Source: Morella rubra
Taxonomy: Eukaryota; Streptophyta; Magnoliopsida; Fagales; Myricaceae
Reading direction: 5' to 3'
Length of the DNA stretch: 64,000 bases
NCBI GenBank assembly: GCA_003952965.2
Contig: CM025852.1
Location: 5,619,209 to 5,683,208 of the forward strand
The notes under the pieces are model-generated. The model was not told the origin of the DNA, did not search any database, and saw nothing but the letters and a program-made list of their open reading frames with translations. The position numbers were made by a program, and so were the translations under genes. Positions 48,740 through 58,859 of this stretch are shown one piece after another. Positions within the stretch are counted from its first letter, which is position 1; each line of letters opens with the position of its first letter.

Positions 48740-49870
48740 CGAGAATATCCGTTGTCCTAACAAATGATCTGTTGCTCATAGATGGGGTTAGCCCATATAG
48801 TATTTCTTGCTGCTGAGTTTTTTTTTTGGTTTGGTACAAACTCCTTGAGGTTTTCACCTACCTATATTGACTGATTAATCTACTATAATCGGGCTAAATC
48901 TATCCTTTTGGGAATATACTGACTAGTTACCCAAAAAAAGAAAGCAAATTACAGTCGAAAATTTATAATAAAAATTGCCTTAAGGGTTAGCAACAAGTCT
49001 AGGGCGCTGTAGCCATGATATAATTGCCCTTGTTTTAGCTTGGGTTAACAAGAAGTCTAGGGCGCAGTAGCCACGATATAATTGCCATTGTTTTAGCGTG
49101 GTTTGAAGGCAAGAAGTCAACAATGGAGTCTAGGAAGCCAAGATAGAATTGACTTCCTTTAATGTTCTACACCATGAGAGGAAATTAATTTTGTGGGCAG
49201 TATTGCTGATAACAAGAAAATGTTCTCTCTTTCTTTGCAATATGAATTCTGGTTGATTTTGCTTTCAGCAATTTGTAATGTATTTACCGAATATGATTTT
49301 GATTTATCACCTAAATTACCATAATGATCGGAAGAATTATTTTTTTGGGTCCATATAAGATAGATTTATTTCATGATTAATTTATAAATATTCTTATATA
49401 TATGTAAGAAATGAAATCTTACGCAGTATATATATATATATATATATAAATCAGACCACTTGATAATTATAAACGAACTATTAGTCGCGCAAAGGTTGGT
49501 TATCTAACACGGTCTTCAAATGATCTATTAGATAATGAACTAATTAAGTGCTGTGTGAGTGATGATCAATAAAAACTTCGTTATTAATTAATGCTTAATT
49601 TGTTATTTTGACTAAACTGCTAGCTGGTGTGGTTCAGAGGAAAAGATCAACCTAGCTAGATGCATGAACTTCCCGCGGTTAGACCCAATAACCTGGCAAT
49701 GGCGCCCCATAGCTCCCCTGCCCAGGTCATATATCTATTTGGCTTCACTGGAGAGAGAGAGAGAGAGAGTCTGAACTTGACCTAATTAATGAACAATTAT
49801 GCAGTACGTGAAGAAGATAATCTGATAGATATTTTTAACAGATGTGGTTTTTTTTTTTTTTTTAATGACA
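48740..49870. other. Intergenic with small repeats
   Basis: No gene. It contains a 58-bp tandem duplication (48984-49041 and 49042-49099, both starting GGGTTA and carrying AAGTCTAGGGCGC), a TA microsatellite (about 49428-49448), a GA microsatellite (49750-49768) and a T-run just before 49863. Confidence 0.6.
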
Positions 49871-49874
49871 TTTA

Positions 49875-50074
49875 GGGTGTGTTTGATATCCATAATTTTA
49901 CCCATCCTAAAATTTTAACACAATAAAAAATTACTCATATAATCTCTCTCTCCCAATCACATCATTACTTTTCACTACAAAAAATATAAAAAATTACATC
50001 TCTCTTTACTTTTTCACTAAACTCAATACCTTAAAATTTTAACATCCTCAAATTTTTAACACTCAAACACACCC
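49875..50074. mobile_element. Tourist-type (PIF/Harbinger) MITE
   Basis: A 200-bp element with ends GGGTGTGTTTGA and TCAAACACACCC in inverted orientation and further pairing between CATCCTAAAATTTTAAC and TTAAAATTTTAACATCC. It is flanked by TTA on both sides (49872-49874 and 50075-50077), the classic PIF/Harbinger target duplication. No coding capacity. Confidence 0.85.
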
Positions 50075-50147
50075 TTAGTCGATCAGTCCATATGACTCCA
50101 CAGAGCTGCTTAATTCTAATTATAATACAATTTGGGACCTCCAGGAA

Positions 50148-50195
50148 GATATATATATATATATATATATAATATATATATATATATTATATATG
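50148..50195. repeat. AT microsatellite
   Basis: A run of alternating A and T with two phase breaks. Confidence 0.9.
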
Positions 50196-51242
50196 ATTGA
50201 CTTTGTCAAAGAGTATGGTTGCAGCCTGCAGAGATGGTGTCCTATCGCAAAGTCATTAGAAGACCGCGGCCACCGGGCTACGAGTCCTGATCTCCTCCGT
50301 TGTTCTAATTGTCCTCAAACTCCGTGCGTGGCTTCTGGTTGTTTTAAGTTTTCATTAAATTTATTGATATGGAAGATCATGTTGTCGGATCTCTACAAAG
50401 AGTAAAATAAATTAATGAAGGTGGGTCTGGTTAGTAAGGGATACGTGGGATGACGAGCAGGAGTAGTGTTCCACAGACGTCATTGTGGGGCAGATGTTTA
50501 GCATGGAAAATTTCGAGGGATGATGTCATTGTGATTTGTGGGTCCAACTCGAAGAAAAGTCAATAACGGAGTCTAGCAAGGAAGCTAAAGATATTGGATG
50601 AGTCATTCGTTCTCTTTCCCAGAGCCCCCTTGATCTTGACAGGGACGCAACTCACGTCTTGGGCAGTAGGAATCTTGTAGACCTTGACTCAGTCGAATCC
50701 AGAATTGATCACCTCCTTCGGGCCACTAGCCCCCTAGCTTCGTCCCTGGGACCCTGAGCACAATAAATTAATTTTTTCAAAGAGAAAGACGAGACAACTT
50801 TTTCTTACGCTACTCACCGGCTCATTCGTACAATACTCTTTTTCCTTTTTTAACAAAAGAGGACGGAGTTTCTACAATTTATTAGCTAGCTATTAATCTG
50901 GTAAAACTCTTTCTTTTTTTAAATAAAAAAGGATGAGCCTTCTAGAATTTATTAAACAATCTCGTAACAATTAATGAATGCCGTGATAATAATAGGCCAG
51001 CGGTAGAAGTAATTTTGTCCACTCGTTAAGTCTTTAAAACTATGTAGCTTCGAACAACAACCAACAATTCCTATATTTTTGAGGATTTTGTAAATATCTT
51101 AAAATCCGGGAGCTTTCTTGAAAAAGGGTAGTGCTGATTCTAACAGTGCTTTTCTAGCTGAGATCTTCTTCTTTTTTCCCCGAGTAAATGTGAAAATTGT
51201 AACTGAGATTTAATTATTGGTGAACGATACGCTTAATCGGTA
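50196..51242. other. Intergenic
   Basis: A frame at 50193-50405 (+) contains KSLEDRGHRATSPDLLR, faintly like the start of plant alpha/beta hydrolases, but it is too short to call. The stretch 50580-50760 is more GC-rich and could be a captured gene piece that I do not recognise. The rest is AT-rich. Confidence 0.4.
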
Positions 51243-51252
51243 CCTAAAAATA

Positions 51253-51838
51253 GGCTTAATTATTTTATTGGTTCATGCCGTATTGTAAAATCTCAATTTG
51301 GTCCCCAAGAAATTTTTCATCCTCATGAATTAATCTATGGGGGAATTTAATTTTGTCATTTCCATCACTTGAGAATAGTAGCCGGACAAAAAAGTCTTAT
51401 GTGGGTAAAAGAGGCAACATCACTGCTAATCTGTATTTACCACGTGTCCCTATCTCTCAGGTCGTCAGGTTGGGGCTCCAACAACTGGTCCCACAAAGAG
51501 AGTTGGAGAGGGGGATTGAGCAAAGGCAAGAGCCCAACTAAAGGTCAAACACAGGAGGACAAAGAAAGCAAAGAAGCAAGCTGCTGATGAGCCTTGATTG
51601 GGTAAATTTATGTAGAATCAAAAAATTCAGATGGAGGAGGCAAGGATACTTGACGAATACAAATAAGTGGTGGTCTGACCCCGTTATCCACATAGGACAT
51701 TTTTGTCCTGCTTAGATGATTAAAAGAATTAAATATAGAATGTTAAATTCTCCGAGGACTAATTTAGGACAAAAAATACTCTAAAGACCAAGTTGGGGTT
51801 ACGTGATGGCCCAAGGACCAATGAATTAATTAAGGCGC
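51253..51838. mobile_element. Small Mutator-like element with 10-bp target duplication
   Basis: The two ends are inverted copies over roughly 100 bp: GGCTTAATTA and ATTGGTTC on the left pair with the complement of the GGACCAATGAATTAATTAAG right end, followed by CAATTTGGTCCC against AGACCAAGTTGG. Both sides are flanked by CCTAAAAATA (51243-51252 and 51839-51848), a perfect 10-bp direct repeat in the Mutator size range. The 586-bp element has no transposase; frames at 51353-51541 and 51369-51587 inside it have no known domain. Confidence 0.8.
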
Positions 51839-52059
51839 CCTAAAAATATCCAGAAAATGTTTCATGCATATGAGCTTACAAACTCGATAGCTAGATCCGG
51901 ATAAGTTGGAGTTTTACTCATTAACTCCTCCTATCACGGCTTACAATATTGCTTAATTTCCAACCTTCTAGACTTTCTACTATAAAATTCCTGATATCGC
52001 AAGGCATAATTATAACTATACCAGCCAAGAAAAAAAAAACTATAACTATACCAAAAAAT

Positions 52060-52145
52060 TTGACAGTGCTGGGTTAATTGTAAGGAGATTACGTGCAGCT
52101 TTTGGCTTGATGAACAGGGTTTTAGAGAGGCTCATTTTGGGGGGT
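52060..52145 (-). pseudogene. 5' stub of another TLP gene (C-like)
   Basis: The minus strand around 52116-52145 reads CCAAAATGAGCCTCTC, giving MSLSKTL, the same opening as TLP-C (MSLSRNL). After about eight codons it is fused to sequence (about 52065-52109) that matches the promoter side of TLP-A (GTGCTGGGTT ... TTACGTGCAGCTTTTGGCTT). It is a leftover of unequal recombination between TLP copies, with no coding potential. Confidence 0.65.
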
Positions 52146-53397
52146 GATATGCTAACCTCCAGGGGTTTGTGTTGTGTCTGTGAGTTGATGGTTATGGGGT
52201 TTATATAGAGCTAGCTTGGGTTTGGGAATTGGGTGTGGGATATTCGTCCCTGGGATAGAACGAAAGAAGTAGAAGGTTCAGGCATTACCGCGTATGGAAG
52301 TTCTTTTGTTAGGCTGTTTTGTCTTTGGCTTCACTTGAAGTCAAGTCAACAATAATAGCCAAAAAGTCTCGTTGTTTTGTGCTTTTGTGCTACTATTTTT
52401 TTTTTTTTGGTGTTTGTTTCACCATCTCATCCGCGTAACGTGGAACCGGGAAGCCAATTTGATTTAAAACGCATGTACAAAATAGGAAGAACGCTAATTA
52501 TTAAATGTCAAGTTTGGGCAGACGCAAATTTGATACAACGTTTGGATTGCAAAATTTTAATTTTATCATACACAATTCGAAATTTTTTCATGTAACTACC
52601 AATTTATGTTCAGTAGCAAATCTCATTACGGCATCCAACGATTCGTGCTAAAATTTATTCATACACAGATGCTCGTTATTCTATTCGAAATTCGGATAAT
52701 ACTTCTTTTTAATAATATTTTATATGGGCAGAAAACAACCTATAGTTGGTACCACTTGGACAGGTGAAAAGGCTGGTTGGGTCGTCTTGAGGGTTGCTAT
52801 AAGCATCCGGGCACCGTTCCTTGAAGAACCTGGAGAAGTCTGTTGGGCCACAGCTTCTTGGCCCATCAGTGCAACAATATTGGTTGGTTTTGAAAACAAT
52901 ACAGGGATTGTTACAACCACCTGGTGCCCGTAATTCATTCGGGCACTGTCTGTTTATGTTGGCGGTACAACGAAGGTCACGGCATGTCCCTGTGGTTGAG
53001 CTGAAGTCCATCGGGATGTTGAACCCATCAACAAGAGAGATGTCGACGTAGTCTAAGTTATTGGGCTGGTTAAGGGCCAATTCGGCCAGGGTGTTTGGGG
53101 GCGAGCCATAACTTTGGCATTCTAAAAGCCCGTTACAATCACCAGTCTGACATTGGCCTTGACCGTTGCCATCAAAGGAGTATTGGGTTCATCCCCAAAT
53201 GCGAGAATTGGTTGTGCCTGGTGCAACGGTTATGGACCAGGTTTGGCCTTGGTCTAGTTGGTGGCCGCCACCAGGTGAGGGGACAGCTCGAACGATGTAG
53301 GAACATTGGTTAACAATGTCAAAACTGGCCGCATGGGTTAAGGTATAGGAGAGGCAAAAGAGAAGGGAGAGACTAGTGGCGGATGCAAGGGGTAGCG

Positions 53398-54449
53398 TGA
53401 CAGGATCCCTAGTGAAAGACCACGGCCTGGACTACCACGAGTGGGAAGATGAGGGGTAAGAGGTGGCGCCAGTGACTGACCAGTGCGCTCTTGACACGCC
53501 CTCAGCGAGCACGGCCGAAACAGAAACATTGCCGATCGATCAAGGCAGGCCGACCGACCAGGGCAGCCAAAGCTGGTTGATCGATTAGGGCCGGCCAAGA
53601 AGATTGACCGACCAGAGCATGCCGACCGATCAGGGCAGACCGGCCGACCAGAACATCGCGGGCGTGCTCACCGGCTAGGAGCCCAGCGATACTTATGCCG
53701 GCATGCCAACTAGCCAGTCGAAGATAGATCAGGACCAGCTCAAGACAAGCTCGCTGCGTAGCGGCAGCACAACCATGCTTTTCATGGATATATCTTCGGC
53801 GATTGGTTTCTTTTCTTGTAGCGATACGATGAATCGTATCTTCTAGATTTGGACGTTTCTCCGAAAGTCTAGAATATTATCTTTCCTTTTTTAGTTCGGT
53901 TTATTAGGCATGTTATATCAAATCTACTTGATCGACGGGATTGACTCCTAAAGATCGGTGATTTGATTTAGTTTTGATTTGATTCCATTAGGGTTTGTAA
54001 GCACCTAAGGATGTCTATATAAACACCCTTAGGTGCATTAGTGTTGGGCATTCAGAATATCGATAATAGTCGAGTCTTGGAGAGCCTGAGTGTTTTCGAG
54101 GAGTGTTTTGGCCTAGCATGGGCATGTATATGCTAAGTCGGTGTCAGGGCTAATAACCTTGTCGCTTGAGATTCATTCTAGGCTAATAACCTAGTTTGGG
54201 TACCCGTTCTTGGGCTAATTAACCCTTGATCAGGGATTGTTCTTGTGGTTCTTGGGCTAATTAACCCTTAACCACGTTCTTCATTCTTCGTAATAATATC
54301 TCGAGTGTTCTCCATTTGTGTTGTTAGATCCTATTTATTACGCTTGTGTTTTACTTAATATTGGTTGGGAGGATCGTTGTGGTATTGGAGTAGATTGGGT
54401 ATGGGGGAAATTGGTGCTTGTTTTGGATTCCTTGACCGGGTTCCTAACA
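53398..54449. mobile_element. Solo LTR nested in the hAT element
   Basis: It starts TGACAGGATCCC and ends GGGTTCCTAACA, an imperfect inverted pair with TG...CA ends, and is flanked by TAGCG (53393-53397) and TAGCT (54450-54454). The body has an LTR-like TATA region (CTATATAAACACC near 54017) and repeated ACCGATCAGG/GACCGACCAG phrases at 53560-53660. No gag-pol is present. It inserted after the hAT element did. Confidence 0.75.
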
Positions 54450-54599
54450 TAGCTGCCCTGGGTGGGCGCCACCCATTGCACTGCCAAAAAAAAAAAATAA
54501 CATGTGTTTTTTTTTTTTCATAAGTTGGCCTGGGCCCGACCCCATAGGCCCAGGCCAACTAGAGCCCAGTGACCCTAAGGCCTAACCCAAATGTTTTAT

Positions 54600-54600
<1 letters not shown>

Positions 54601-54632
<32 letters not shown>
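54601..54632. repeat. CT microsatellite
   Basis: About 15 uninterrupted CT units inside the hAT remnant. Confidence 0.9.
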
Positions 54633-54636
<4 letters not shown>

Positions 54637-54672
54637 AGAATCACAAAAGGTAAACAATTTTGCAATTATTTC

Positions 54673-54950
54673 TGAATTAGGGATTTTGGCATTTTGTGAA
54701 ATTGGAGATTTTTTAATAGTATCATTTTAATTAATTTGATTGTAATCAATTAATGCAATGTAATTAATTGAATTTGGATTTGAATTAATGATTTTGATCA
54801 TTTTGTGAAATTGAGAATTTTTTTTGCAGTATCATTTTTAATTAATTTGATTGTAATGTCAATTGAATGCAATGTAATTAGATTGAAATTTGAATTTGAA
54901 TTAGAGATTTTCAAATTTGTGAAATTGGAGATTTTTTTGGTAGTATCATA
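54673..54950. repeat. About 112-bp tandem repeat, 2.5 copies
   Basis: GAATTA...GATTTT...TTTGTGAAATTG recurs at about 54673, 54783 and 54897, each followed by a T-run and AGTATCAT, then ATTTGATTGTAAT. It lies within the hAT remnant. Confidence 0.75.
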
Positions 54951-55243
54951 TTGGAGATGTTAGAAGAAATGATGTTTTTTCTAGGCTTAAAGATATTAGA
55001 GGTCTTGCTATGCAGATGGTTGAGACAAAAAAGAATACTTTATTTTCATTAGTTTATCGACTTATTGAGTTGGCATTGGTCTTACCAGTTGCGATTGCAA
55101 TCGTTGAAAGAGTATTTTCTGTGATAAGAATCATCAAGAATGATTTGCATAATAGGATGATAGATGACTGGATGAATGATTGCATAATAGTGTACATTGA
55201 GCAAGAAGTTTTTAAAACTATTGAGAACAAAGCCATTTTGTAA
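54950..55243 (+). pseudogene. hAT transposase C-terminal dimerisation fragment
   Basis: The frame from about 54960 to the stop at 55243 reads RLKDIRGLAMQMVETKK, VYRLIELALVLPVAIAIVER, FSVIRIIKNDLHNRM, DDWMNDCIIVYIEQEVF. This is the hAT C-terminal dimerisation domain (PF05699), as in TTF/MYM-type zinc-finger hAT transposases; A-VER-FS and the NRM-DDWMND block are diagnostic. The N-terminal zinc finger and the catalytic part are missing, so it is only a remnant carried by the element inserted in TLP-E. Confidence 0.88.
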
Positions 55244-55489
55244 CATTTTTAGAAGATGCAAAGTCGTAGGATGCAATTGTCACCTCTCAGTCGCAGTATA
55301 TAGTACGGTACATATATATTAATATTTTTAATTCTTTTGGTTTTTAATTTTCGATATTGTAACTCTAAGATAATTTTTTTGTATTACGAAAGAAAAAAAA
55401 TTTCGTGTCATCTTACCTTAAACTTCAACCCCTTGAATTTTAATCCTGACTCTATCACTGCGAGAGACCGACGGGAAGAGCACTTGTGA

Positions 55490-56712
55490 ACCTCTGGCTA
55501 TGGTCAGGAAGAGGGTTTACAAACTTTTTGTCTGTGTGATGGTGTTGAAGCAAATGGCCCGGGCCGATGTATTTACAGGTGGAGAAGGTTGTAGTTGGCG
55601 TACAGGCTTTAAACTCTTGGCTGAACTAAGTACTCGAAGCATTCCAATGACTTTGTCACCCTTGACTTGACTCAAATGCTTCTCTATAGGTATATTAGGC
55701 GGTAGCTGAGAATATCCGTTGTCCGAACTAGTGGTCAGTTGATTAACTATCGATAAATTATCCTTCTTCTGAATCTTTTTGTGCTTTTTTTTCGTTTGGT
55801 AACAATAATTAAGTGTGGATTAATGGGTCGATGTTCTGCTCGTCGCAAACTCCAAAGAAAAGGTCTATGATCGACAAATTCCCACGAAAGAGTCCGTGCG
55901 ATGTAAACTTAGAGTGGGGACTTTTTTGGGCGCTGATAAGATAAAGAGGACTATTCAGCTGGATGAACTTTACTCGTGAAATGGGAGGTCATTACTCGTG
56001 AAATGGGAGGTGGTAGGCAGTGGGAGAATGTAGCCGGTAAACTGTGTTGTCCTGTTCTATTAACGTGGGCCCTTTTATTTTTCCTCCAAACAAAGTCTTT
56101 ATTTTTAAGATTTTTTTTTTGTAATCTTCTAGATCAGAGGACAAAAACTGTGAATGTCAAATTTGTGCACCTTTTGTGTCGTAGGTCAGAATTTTGGAGC
56201 GCGTCTGACAATAGGTGCCAGTAGTGATCTCTACATATCAATTGCTTTAACAAATTTCCATTATTGACTGGGTAAGAGTTATCCTAAAGCCACCTAGGTA
56301 AGGTTCATTTGGGGTTTGCATTGTAGTGGTGATCGTGGTAGAATCAGGTTCTAATTTAAAGGGGATAAATTTTTAAGATAAAATGATAAATTTTTTTTTT
56401 CTTACGTAATATAAAAAGTGTCTTAAAATTAAAATATCAAGATTAAAAATATTAAAATATACATACTATACTATTTATTGAGACTGAGAGAGGGAGTATA
56501 TCTGCTGCTCTGTGCATAGCGGGCTTGCGACAATCGATGGAGGCGGCTGTGAGAGAGAGAGAGAAAGGCCGGTCGCTGGTGGAGGCCGCGATCATGAGTT
56601 TCAGTTGACAGTGGGCCATTATAAAGAGTGATTTTTTTTCTTGGAGGTTAGGTCTGTGGATTTTTATTTTTGGAAAACGATAATATCAATAACTCAATTG
56701 GGCTCAAAAGCT

Positions 56713-56763
<51 letters not shown>

Positions 56764-57846
56764 CAAAAGTATTCGATCTTATTTCCTTTTTGTTTCTATC
56801 TGGAATCCTGATGCGTTTTATTTTACAGGAATCCACGATTATTGCTTTATTATTAGTGCTAATTGTAAGATAGAGGAATTATCAAGAGAATCTTGGGCCT
56901 AATTGGTTACATGTAAATGTGGCTCAAACTGTATGTAAACTTGGGGCGGGTTTCGGTCTTTGAGCAGGGCCAAAGGGACGGGCCTGGGCTAATAGAGGGC
57001 AAAACTTATAATAAATAATAATAATAATAAAAATATATAATAATTCATTTGTTTGGCAGAATCTTGTTTGTCCGACCTAGTTTCGCCAATGGTTGTGATC
57101 CATCTTTCAAGATGGTTTGCATCTTAATGGTAATTAAGGTTCTTTGCTGTGCATTGAATAAATCCGCTATTTATGTAACCTGATCTATTCCTTTAAATTT
57201 TTTTTTTTGCTAAATAAAAAAAGATCCTTACAAGAGATTGACTATTAAGAAATCAGGTTAAAATTTACTACCACTTAAACTCATAAATTTCACATAACAC
57301 AGAAGCGGTTAAAAGCTTAATGAGACCATAAATTCCACATGACACAGAAGCGGTTAAAGCTTAATGAGGCCACGGTAATTCGCCACCCTAGTGATATTTA
57401 AATTTCATTCTTGCGACTGTATTCCTTATTCTTTTGGAAGGATACTTAACAAGCACTTTCTTTTTATTTACAATTCATTTATATATATATTTTTTGTCTG
57501 TTGTGGAGTGGCTATTTCGTACAGGAGCTGTCGACCCTAGACTAATTGGGCTGTCGAACTCAGACAGCAGTTTGAACATGAAGTAACCTTTCGGAAAATT
57601 ATTGCTAATATAAAGCCTTGCAAATAATAAAATTAAAATTCCTAATCAGCGAGAACTTTAATTAATATTTCTTATATTCATGTAACTTCCATTTTATGTT
57701 TCTCAAGACATCTCGTCTCACTTCAGCTGATGCGGTGGCCGCATCCCACAAGACGTGCCCAAATTTATTCACTACTCTTTTTTTTTTTCTAAATAAAATT
57801 TATTCACTTGTCGGATGCTCTTTATTCCATCAGAATATTTTATTTT
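55490..57846. other. Upstream region of TLP-E and intergenic DNA
   Basis: 55490-55730 matches the TLP-D promoter region. The remainder has no recognised gene. It includes an uninterrupted run of 44 A (56718-56761), which may mark the tail of a retroposed sequence, and the tandem repeat listed below. Confidence 0.5.
57282..57371. repeat. 44-bp tandem duplication
   Basis: CATAAATT(T/C)CACAT ... CACAGAAGCGGTTAAA ... GCTTAATGAG occurs twice in a row, starting at 57282 and 57326. Confidence 0.9.
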
Positions 57847-58527
57847 CTATGGGCAGAAGACGACCCTATAGTTGGTACCACTTGGGCAAGTGAAACCGCT
57901 GGTTTGGTCATCTTGAGAGTTGCTATAAGCATCCGGGCACATATTCTTGAAGAAACTAGAGTATTCATTTGGAGCACAGCCCCCTGACCCAGTGGTGCAA
58001 CAATATTGGTTGGTTTTGAAAACGGTACAAGGACTGTTACACCCACCTGGGGTCCGTAATTTTTCCGGGCACTGTCCATTGATGTCGGCAGCACAACGGA
58101 CGCCACGACACGCGCTCGTGGTTGGGCTTAAGTCCAACGGGACGTTGAATCCATCAACAAGAGAGATGTCGAAGAAGTCCTCGTTATTGGTCTGGTTAAG
58201 CGCAAATTCGGCCAGGGTGTTTGGGGGTGTGCCATAACCCTGGCAATCTAAAAGCTTGTTACAATCACCAGTCTGACATTGGCCCCGACCATTGCCATCG
58301 AAGGAGCAGTTTGTTCGGCCCCAAATGCGAGCCAAGGTTGAGCCGAATGCCACAGTAATGGACCAGGCTTGTCCTGGGTCTAGTTGGCGGCCACCACCAG
58401 GTTTGGCGGCGGCCCAAACGGTGTAGGAACATTGGTTGACTACATCAAGGTTAACCGCATGGGTTAAGGTGCAGAAGAGGCAAAAGAGAAGGGAGAGACC
58501 AACGGGACGACCACCAGTGAACGCCAT
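57847..58527 (-). CDS. TLP-F: intact thaumatin-like (PR-5/osmotin-like) protein
   Basis: The only uninterrupted PR-5 gene of the cluster: a single exon of 226 codons plus stop. A signal peptide ([20 protein letters not shown], cleavage likely near THA) precedes a mature domain of about 200 residues with 16 cysteines, the number needed for the eight disulfides of long thaumatin-like proteins (PF00314). The signature reads [16 protein letters not shown], with NK where GG is usual. The acidic-cleft region is present ([32 protein letters not shown]). There is no C-terminal extension after VVFCP, so secretion to the apoplast is expected. Relatives act in defence against fungi and in osmotic stress; the actual role here is inferred. 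The TATA box is 76 bp upstream and a CACTA transposon begins 61 bp beyond it. Confidence 0.95.
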   Translation of the reverse strand: MAFTGGRPVGLSLLFCLFCTLTHAVNLDVVNQCSYTVWAAAKPGGGRQLDPGQAWSITVAFGSTLARIWGRTNCSFDGNGRGQCQTGDCNKLLDCQGYGTPPNTLAEFALNQTNNEDFFDISLVDGFNVPLDLSPTTSACRGVRCAADINGQCPEKLRTPGGCNSPCTVFKTNQYCCTTGSGGCAPNEYSSFFKNMCPDAYSNSQDDQTSGFTCPSGTNYRVVFCP

Positions 58528-58602
58528 TTAATTTGGCAAGTCACGAACAGGCTTTACTAACTTTTTGCATTTGTTAGGTTTGTTAGAGAAAATGGCTCCG
58601 GG

Positions 58603-58611
58603 TATTTATAG
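58603..58611 (-). promoter_or_regulatory. TATA box of TLP-F
   Basis: The minus-strand CTATAAATA has the same spacing to the ATG (76 bp) as in TLP-D. Confidence 0.7.
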
Positions 58612-58624
58612 GTGGGGAACGAGA

Positions 58625-58650
58625 AGTTGGCGTACATGCTTTAAACTCTT
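58625..58650 (-). promoter_or_regulatory. Conserved promoter block of TLP-F
   Basis: Matches the D and E blocks at all but one position although F is otherwise clearly diverged. It ends 22 bp before the CACTA tip. Confidence 0.5.
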
Positions 58651-58684
58651 AAGCTAGTTTACAAATAGAGTCACTACAAAAAAA

Positions 58685-58726
58685 ATTGACTTTTAGTGAC
58701 AAAAAATTTTGTCACTAAAAGTCAAT
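58685..58726. repeat. Perfect 20-bp palindrome at the CACTA tip
   Basis: The arms ATTGACTTTTAGTGAC+AAAA and their exact complement are separated by two bases. TAGTGAC/GTCACTA units continue in both orientations to about 58865. Confidence 0.95.
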
Positions 58727-58859
58727 ATTTTGTCACTAAAAATATTAGTGACGAAATTTTTTCGTCACAAGCTCCGTCAGCGAATGAGCATCATGAAATG
58801 TATTTCGTGACGAAACCTGAATTTCGTCACGAAAAGTTTTAGTGACGGAAACTTTTCAT

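Larger units (their letters stand above)
53374..55460. mobile_element. hAT-superfamily transposon remnant inside TLP-E
   Basis: The left end is TAGTGGCGGATGCAAGG, close to the CAGTGGCGGATCCAGG end of a plant hAT group; the right end is CCTGACTCTATCACTG, an imperfect inverted copy. The flanking 8-mers GGAGAGAC (53366-53373) and CGAGAGAC (55461-55468) differ at one base and match the 8-bp hAT target duplication; TLP-D has the uninterrupted site. Inside are a nested solo LTR, a tandem repeat and the C-terminal piece of a hAT transposase. Confidence 0.88.
52709..55489 (-). pseudogene. TLP-E: thaumatin-like pseudogene split by nested transposons
   Basis: This is a sister copy of TLP-D. The body (52709-53365) keeps [60 protein letters not shown] and [11 protein letters not shown], but has TGA in place of an Arg codon at 53189-53191 (a CGA to TGA change) and a missing G near 52740 (TATAGG|TTG), and its normal TAG stop is changed to TAT. 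In the signal-peptide region it is interrupted at 53374-55460 by a hAT element; the 5' rest resumes at 55461. The ATG itself is gone: D has CCTCATTTTGG where E has CCTCTGG (about 55491). Its TATA box is also altered (55570-55578, CTGTAAATA). This copy is dead beyond doubt. Confidence 0.9.

Noticed and set aside
50193..50405. Possible alpha/beta-hydrolase fragment (KSLEDRGHRATSPDL)
   Set aside because: Similarity limited to about 15 residues, no catalytic motif follows.
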